The notes under the pieces are model-generated. The model worked only from the letters and a program-made list of their open reading frames with translations, was not told the DNA's origin and searched no databases. A stretch of DNA of 64,000 bases from Fimbriimonas planktonicus (GTDB taxonomy: Bacteria > Armatimonadota > Fimbriimonadia > Fimbriimonadales > Fimbriimonadaceae), in contig OZ248539.1 of NCBI GenBank assembly GCA_965234685.1, forward strand, positions 1,922,001 through 1,986,000, given 5' to 3'. The translations under genes and the position numbers were made by a program. Of the stretch, positions 59,969 through 64,000 are shown piece after piece. The first letter of the stretch is position 1. Each line of letters opens with the position of its first letter.

Positions 59969-59978
59969 GAAGAACACT
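59969..59978 (-). promoter_or_regulatory. conserved upstream block, class 2 (pilins 3, 4, 6; weaker in 5)
   Basis: Minus-strand AGTGTTCTTC occurs at 59978-59969 (pilin 3), 60570-60561 (pilin 4) and 61781-61772 (pilin 6), and as CGTTCTTC near 61148-61156 (pilin 5). It lies about 40-50 nt upstream of each ATG and is preceded by CCAA about 12 nt before it. It differs from the class 1 block. Could be the transcription start region or an operator. Confidence 0.5.
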
Positions 59979-60067
59979 AACGTTATTGGTCATCTTCATA
60001 ACAATTCCATACCTAAAACTAAATGCCAGTAATACTGCGGGTGAATTGCAATGATCTGAACAAACAG

Positions 60068-60099
60068 AAAAAGGCCACCCCAGATTGCCTGGGGTGGCC
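60068..60099 (-). terminator. terminator after pilin gene 4
   Basis: An 11-bp perfect stem (60073-60083 with 60089-60099), 5-nt loop, followed on the minus strand by five Ts (60072-60068) and CTGTTTG. Typical Rho-independent form. Confidence 0.9.
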
Positions 60100-60126
60100 G
60101 AAGTACGAGCCTTGAGAATAGAGCTC

Positions 60127-60519
60127 TTACTGAGTTAAGGTGATGGTTGGAAGGTCACCCGCGGTGCAGTTAGTTCCAGCCGCTGGCTTGACCGAAGCGG
60201 AGCTTGCGGACTGCGTCAAGGTGTAGTCGGTGGTGAGTGAAGCCGCTCCCGTACAAGGGTTGTTCGGGATCGTTCCACCTAGTTCGGTGGTGATGTCGGT
60301 CGCCGAAATGTCGGTCGAGCTGTAAGACTTTCCGTTGCTCTTCACGTAGAGAGCCTGAACTGCGGTTGCGATTGCCTTGGCGTTTGCGTTGGCGGTCTTG
60401 TGTCGCGCATCCTTCACCGAAGAAAGGTAGCTAGGAAGAGCAACGGCAACCAAAATGCCGAGGATGAGAACGACGACGAGCAGCTCGATGAGCGTAAAGG
60501 CTTTATTTGACTTATTCAT
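60127..60519 (-). CDS. type IV pilin 4
   Basis: A 130-residue prepilin with leader MNKSNKA. Distinguishing positions in the second half are SATDITTELGGTIPNNPCTG (Asn before the first Cys), SLTTDYTLTQSASSASVKPA and GTNCTAGDLP. The rest is as in pilins 1, 3 and 5. Class 2 upstream block and AGGAA ribosome binding site. Own terminator with a clear T-run. Confidence 0.92.
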   Translation of the reverse strand: MNKSNKAFTLIELLVVVLILGILVAVALPSYLSSVKDARHKTANANAKAIATAVQALYVKSNGKSYSSTDISATDITTELGGTIPNNPCTGAASLTTDYTLTQSASSASVKPAAGTNCTAGDLPTITLTQ

Positions 60520-60655
60520 GACCGAATTCCTGTTACTACACCAACCGCTTGCGTTGTACTGAAGAACACTCTAGTTGTTGGCGGAATTCCTATGTTCTCT
60601 AGTGCTGTCTCAGGATAGCGGACAAATGATCTGACGGCCCAGATGCACAAAACGC

Positions 60656-60689
60656 AAAAAAGGCCATCCCAGTTTTCCTGGGATGGCCT
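60656..60689 (-). terminator. terminator after pilin gene 5
   Basis: A 12-bp stem (60661-60672 with 60678-60689), 5-nt loop, followed on the minus strand by a T-run (60661-60656) and GCGTTTTG. Confidence 0.9.
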
Positions 60690-60714
60690 GAAGCCAGCGA
60701 GCAAAGCAGTGATC

Positions 60715-61107
60715 CTACTGGGAAAGAGTGATGGCTGGTAGGTCAGCTAAGGTGCAGTTGCTACCAGCAGCAGGCTGAATAACTGCCGAAGAAGCGGTCT
60801 GCACTAGGCCGTAGTCCGTTCCAAGCGCAGCAGCGCCGGTGCAAGGGTTGACTGGGATCGTGCCACCGAGTTCGGTCGTGATCGCCGAAGTCGGAATGTC
60901 GGTCGAGCTGTAAGACTTACCGTTGCTTTTCACGTAGAGAGCCTGAACTGCGGTTGCGATTGCCTTAGCATTTGCGTTGGCGGTCTTGTGTCGCGCATCC
61001 TTCACCGAAGAAAGGTAGCTAGGAAGAGCAACGGCAACCAAAATGCCGAGGATGAGAACGACGACGAGCAGCTCGATGAGCGTAAAGGCTTTGTTGGACT
61101 TATTCAT
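60715..61107 (-). CDS. type IV pilin 5
   Basis: A 130-residue prepilin with leader MNKSNKA. The second half reads AALGTDYGLVQTASSAVIQP and GSNCTLADLPAITLSQ, making it the most distinct of the six near-identical copies in that segment together with pilin 6. The start is ATG 61107, aligned with the other copies; an ATG further upstream (61146) is not conserved. Weak form of the class 2 upstream block. Confidence 0.92.
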   Translation of the reverse strand: MNKSNKAFTLIELLVVVLILGILVAVALPSYLSSVKDARHKTANANAKAIATAVQALYVKSNGKSYSSTDIPTSAITTELGGTIPVNPCTGAAALGTDYGLVQTASSAVIQPAAGSNCTLADLPAITLSQ

Positions 61108-61277
61108 GACTGATTTCTCGTTGGCCACTGGATCTAAGAGTTCCAATGAAGAACGACGATGATATTGGCATCAGCGATGATTTACTTCAGCCCTTTTGTC
61201 CGCGGAACTCAAACTTTTGGTCCGAAGTAACGAAGTGGGGTTGAAAGCCAAAAGGTGCACAAGCCTTGAGACGCAAT

Positions 61278-61309
61278 AACTCCCCTTCCCGAAGTCGGGA
61301 AGGGGAGTT
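61278..61309 (-). terminator. stem-loop after pilin gene 6
   Basis: A 14-bp stem (61278-61291 with 61296-61309) and 4-nt loop, 28 nt after the stop codon. Only ATTGCG follows on the minus strand, so the T-run is poor, but the stem is strong. Confidence 0.7.
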
Positions 61310-61337
61310 TGAACTTGCCAATCCGAGCTAAACCGTC

Positions 61338-61730
61338 TTACTGCGAGAGAGTGATCAGCTTGAGCTCAGAGGTGTCGCAGTTCGATCCAGTCGCTGGCTG
61401 AACCGTAGCGCTCGCTGCGGACTGCGTGAGGTTGTAGTCAGTTCCGAGAACAGCTGCACCGGTGCATGGGTTGACCGGAACTGTGCCGCCCAGTTCAGTC
61501 GTGATCGCCGAAGTCGGAATGTCGGTCGAGCTGTAAGACTTACCGTTGCTCTTCACGTAAAGAGCCTGAACTGCGGTTGCGATGGCCTTAGCGTTTGCGT
61601 TGGCGGTCTTGTGTCGCGAATCCTTGACCGACGACAAATAGCTTGGAAGTGCAACCGCAACCAAGATGCCGAGGATGAGAACGACGACGAGAAGCTCGAT
61701 GAGCGTAAATGCCTTGTTGGACTTGTTCAT
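61338..61730 (-). CDS. type IV pilin 6
   Basis: A 130-residue prepilin with leader MNKSNKA. It has VKDSRHKTANANAKAI where pilins 1-5 have VKDARH; this Ser is shared with pilin 7 and makes it an intermediate. The second half (GTVPVNPCTGAAVLGTDYNL, GSNCDTSELKLITLSQ) differs more than in the others. Class 2 upstream block at 61772-61781. It is the first of the six closely related copies in transcription order. Confidence 0.92.
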   Translation of the reverse strand: MNKSNKAFTLIELLVVVLILGILVAVALPSYLSSVKDSRHKTANANAKAIATAVQALYVKSNGKSYSSTDIPTSAITTELGGTVPVNPCTGAAVLGTDYNLTQSAASATVQPATGSNCDTSELKLITLSQ

Positions 61731-61893
61731 GATCTGTTTCCTGTTGCTCCCTCAACCCTTCGTGTTGCAAAGAAGAACACTTTATTAGTTGGAAACCGGC
61801 ACAAAAATCCAAGGATTTTTTCGAAAATGCCAGTATTTTTACTGTACAGCTCAATACCTAGAAATACTAGCGCCAAAGGCGAAACAGGTGTGC

Positions 61894-62289
61894 TTACTTC
61901 GAAAGTGTGATCGCCGGAAGCGACGAAGCGTCGCAGGTGGAACCTGCCGCGGGTCGAAGGGTCGCGGTCATTGCCGTAAGAGTCAAAGCATAATCGGTGC
62001 TCAACGAAGATCCACCGGTGCATGGATTGCGTGGAATGGATCCACCAAGTTCGAACGTGATGTTGACATCACTAATGTCGGCCGCATTGTAGGCCGTTCC
62101 TCCGGTCTTCACGAACAATGCCTGAATCGCGGTCGCGACGGCGCGAGCATTCGCATTTGCGGTCTTGTGGCGAGAGTCCTTCACCGAGGAAAGATACGAA
62201 GGCAACGCGACGGCAACCAAGATGCCAAGAATGAGCACGACAACCAGCAGCTCAATCAGGGTAAACGCGCGCTCAAACTTTCTCACCAT
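61894..62289 (-). CDS. type IV pilin 7 (diverged copy)
   Basis: A 131-residue prepilin with a different leader, MVRKFERA, before FTLIELLVVVLILGILVAVA. The helix keeps SSVKDSRHKTANANARAVAT. The second half (TGGTAYNAADISDVNITFEL, IPRNPCTGG, GSTCDASSLPAITLSK) is clearly diverged but alignable, with both cysteines. The start is ATG 62289; the frame upstream to 62331 is not homologous. No clear terminator follows; a weak AAAAATCC...GGATTTTT repeat lies near 61800. It may be transcribed with pilin 8. Confidence 0.9.
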   Translation of the reverse strand: MVRKFERAFTLIELLVVVLILGILVAVALPSYLSSVKDSRHKTANANARAVATAIQALFVKTGGTAYNAADISDVNITFELGGSIPRNPCTGGSSLSTDYALTLTAMTATLRPAAGSTCDASSLPAITLSK

Positions 62290-62346
62290 GTCCCTAGTTT
62301 CCCTCAGATCAGGAAAACAAGGGTGTCCCATTTTCTTGGCGAACTT

Positions 62347-62748
62347 TTATTGCGCGAGGGTGATCGTGCGCATTCCTGCTGAGTCGCAAAGGGTTCCCGC
62401 AAGTGGAGACATCGTGGCCGTGCTGGGAGTGAGCACCAGCTGATAATCCACGGTCAGCGAACGTCCCGTGGTGCAAGGATTGATTGGAACCTGCCCGCCA
62501 AGTTCAACCAAGATCGCGGCTTCCGTAATGGAGGAGTGGTTATACGCCAATCCGCCGGTACGAACATAAAGCGCTTGAACGGTGATTGCGATCGTCTGCG
62601 CGTTTGAATTTGCCGTTTTCTGTCGAGTGTCGCGGACCGAGGAAAGGTAGGAAGGCAGTGCGAACGCGAAAAGGATGCCAATGATGAGCACCACCATCAG
62701 CACCTCAATCAGTGTAAAAGCCTTCGAACGTTTTTTAAAGCAATTCAT
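62347..62748 (-). CDS. type IV pilin 8 (most diverged copy, next to pilC)
   Basis: A 133-residue prepilin with leader MNCFKKRSKA before FTLIEVLMVVLIIGILFAFA. Helix YLSSVRDTRQKTANSNAQTI. C-terminal half: GGQVPINPCTTGRSLTVDYQ and AGTLCDSAGMRTITLAQ, with the cysteine pair kept. It has a Cys in the leader, which is unusual. ATG 62748 is preferred to 62775. It lies 106 nt downstream of pilC and 57 nt before pilin 7. It probably represents the oldest gene of the array or a functionally distinct minor pilin. Confidence 0.88.
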   Translation of the reverse strand: MNCFKKRSKAFTLIEVLMVVLIIGILFAFALPSYLSSVRDTRQKTANSNAQTIAITVQALYVRTGGLAYNHSSITEAAILVELGGQVPINPCTTGRSLTVDYQLVLTPSTATMSPLAGTLCDSAGMRTITLAQ

Positions 62749-62854
62749 ACCAATCACGGTCCAAATGTAAGGCAAGGACGCTTACCGCGCAATTGGAATA
62801 TTGGTCAAAAGGCGAAGTTTCCTCCGCCCTTTTTGGATTCTTGCCAGATGGCCG

Positions 62855-64000
62855 TTACTTGCCAGATTTCTCGAACGCCTTACCCAGGCTGAAGATCGGC
62901 ATGTAAAGCGCGAGCAGAACGAACAATACGATCGCCCCAACAACGCCGGTCATGATCGGTTCGATCATCTTTGTCATCTTCTCAACCGCGTACTCAACGT
63001 CGCGCTCGTAGAACTTGTTCACTTCGTCGAGCATGGCGTCAAGGTCGCCGCTCGCTTCACCAGCCGCCACCATCTTGGTGACCATCGGAGGAAACTCGTT
63101 GGTCTTCTCCAACTCTGGCCCGAGGGCCGCGCCGTCTCGAACCGCGCTGGCCGCCGTCATAACCGCGTCCTTAATCACTGAGTTGGCGGAAGCGCCTGCA
63201 GAAACCGCCAGTGCGCGAAGAACCGGAACACCGGCTCGGGTCGAACCGGCAAGGGTCTGCACGAACCGCGCAATCGCTACCTTTCGCATGATCGGACCCA
63301 CCAAAGGCAATTTAAGCGAAATCTCATCCAGGCGTCGCTTTCCGTTCGGCGTTTCCGCGTAGCGCTTATAGCCGTAGTACGCCAGGCCCATGAAGATCAA
63401 GCCGATATACCAGTACTTGATCACCGCATTCGAGATGTTGATCAGCGTCTGAGTAACCGTCGGCAACTCGGCTCGAAGGTCCTTGTAAACCTGAGCAAAG
63501 GTCGGAACAACCACGAGGAGCATGATCGCAACCGTGATACAAGCGGCGGCGACAACGATCTTTGGATAGACCATTGCTCCGTTCACTTTTCGCTTCAGCT
63601 CTTCCATTCGGTCAAGCTGGTCCGCGGCGATGTCCAGACAGAAGTCGAGGTTTCCGGCCGCTTCACCGGCTTCAAGCATCGAAACGAGCAGCTCCGGGAA
63701 CACCTTTGGATACCGTCGGAATTGATTAGAAAGACTGTCGCCCGACACAATACCGGCCTGAATTTCCGAGAGGATCTCCTTCATCACGGCGTTCTGGGTC
63801 TGCTCGTAAAGAATTTCGATGCCCTGCGTAAGCGGCATACCGCAACGCACAAGCGTCGCAAGCTGTCGCGCGATGACCACGACCTCAGACGACTTCGGCA
63901 TCTTCGGACCCATAAGTCCGCCGCCTTGTCCGGTTTCCGGCTTGTTATCGCGTTGCTCAAACTGGGTCAGATACAGGCCGTTCTGACGCAACAACGACCG
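62855..64000 (-). CDS. pilC: PilC/GspF-type inner-membrane platform protein (N-terminus beyond the window)
   Basis: At least 381 codons; the frame stays open to the right edge (RSLLRQNGLYLTQFEQRD), and the usual PilC N-terminus is missing, so the gene continues beyond 64000. Two copies of the GspF domain are visible. The first is VVIARQLATLVRCGMPLTQG...FPELLVSMLEAGEAAGNLD, followed by membrane helices. The second is IARFVQTLAGSTRAGVPVLRAL...FPPMVTKMVAAGEASGDLDAML, followed by a C-terminal helix. PilC anchors the extension and retraction ATPases. The ATPase genes would be expected just beyond the window. Confidence 0.94.
   Translation of the reverse strand, partial: RSLLRQNGLYLTQFEQRDNKPETGQGGGLMGPKMPKSSEVVVIARQLATLVRCGMPLTQGIEILYEQTQNAVMKEILSEIQAGIVSGDSLSNQFRRYPKVFPELLVSMLEAGEAAGNLDFCLDIAADQLDRMEELKRKVNGAMVYPKIVVAAACITVAIMLLVVVPTFAQVYKDLRAELPTVTQTLINISNAVIKYWYIGLIFMGLAYYGYKRYAETPNGKRRLDEISLKLPLVGPIMRKVAIARFVQTLAGSTRAGVPVLRALAVSAGASANSVIKDAVMTAASAVRDGAALGPELEKTNEFPPMVTKMVAAGEASGDLDAMLDEVNKFYERDVEYAVEKMTKMIEPIMTGVVGAIVLFVLLALYMPIFSLGKAFEKSGK

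Noticed and set aside
58357..62748. CRISPR-like periodicity suggested by repeated blocks about 600 nt apart
   Set aside because: The repeats are whole pilin genes with terminators; unit length and coding content exclude a CRISPR array.

Overview
The window is about 64 kb of bacterial chromosome of fairly high GC. It has short intergenic gaps, many 1-10 nt gene overlaps and frequent GTG/TTG starts backed by good ribosome binding sites. The best guess at the organism, from architecture only, is an Armatimonadota (Fimbriimonadia-like) or similar deep-branching diderm. The reasons are an outer-membrane secretin for type IV pili, a fused PilM-PilN, a tandem pilin array, exosortase with EpsI, and a polyprenyl-phosphoarabinose pathway outside Actinobacteria. 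No rRNA or other taxonomic marker is present to confirm this.

Region 1 (1-25.6 kb) is an envelope/exopolysaccharide locus. It holds nucleotide-sugar enzymes (a UDP-glucuronate epimerase-like fragment, UDP-glucuronate decarboxylase, ugd, galE, rfbD, glmS) and an exosortase/EpsI pair. A Wzz-tyrosine kinase starts a plus-strand run: acyltransferase, Wzx flippase, three overlapping GT4 glycosyltransferases and an O-antigen ligase/polymerase. A minus-strand operon (phosphodiesterase, glmS, polyprenyl-phosphate sugar transferase, GT4) faces that run. Next comes UbiA-DprE2-DprE1, the complete set for polyprenyl-phosphate-linked arabinose, then nrnA, truB, a DUF2752 protein and a PLP-dependent desulfhydrase.

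Region 2 (26.1-32.5 kb) is an accessory island of visibly lower GC. A 1329-residue secreted RHS-repeat protein with a variable C-terminal domain overlaps a small putative immunity gene. Two further related immunity genes follow, bracketed by decayed transposase fragments. The island ends at the strong stem-loop terminator of a superoxide dismutase gene. A second, opposite-strand copy of the last two immunity genes lies at 42.6-43.7 kb. Beside it are an AT-rich decayed segment, an 83-nt remnant of a sod 3' end with its terminator, and a gene split by an in-frame TAG. Together these look like two related toxin/immunity islands that recombined at or near the sod 3' end.

Region 3 (32.5-53.3 kb) is mostly housekeeping and secreted functions. 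It includes sod, a DinB-like protein, eno, an orphan succinate dehydrogenase cytochrome b, a fused branched-chain ketoacid dehydrogenase E1, a kexin-like protease with P-domain and three Ig-like repeats, a lone prepilin, CorC/HlyC, a DgkA-PAP2 fusion, ybeY, rpsU (56 residues), a ChaN-like protein, a glycoside hydrolase, a YciI-like protein, tRNA-Leu(CAA) and serA.

Region 4 (53.3-64 kb, minus strand) is a type IV pilus locus: pilC (cut by the window edge), eight tandem pilin genes, most with their own terminator, then a pilMN fusion, pilO, pilQ and a pilP-like gene. The six distal pilins are nearly identical over the first half and differ in the C-terminal disulfide-bounded region. All eight have Ala instead of Gly before the processing site.
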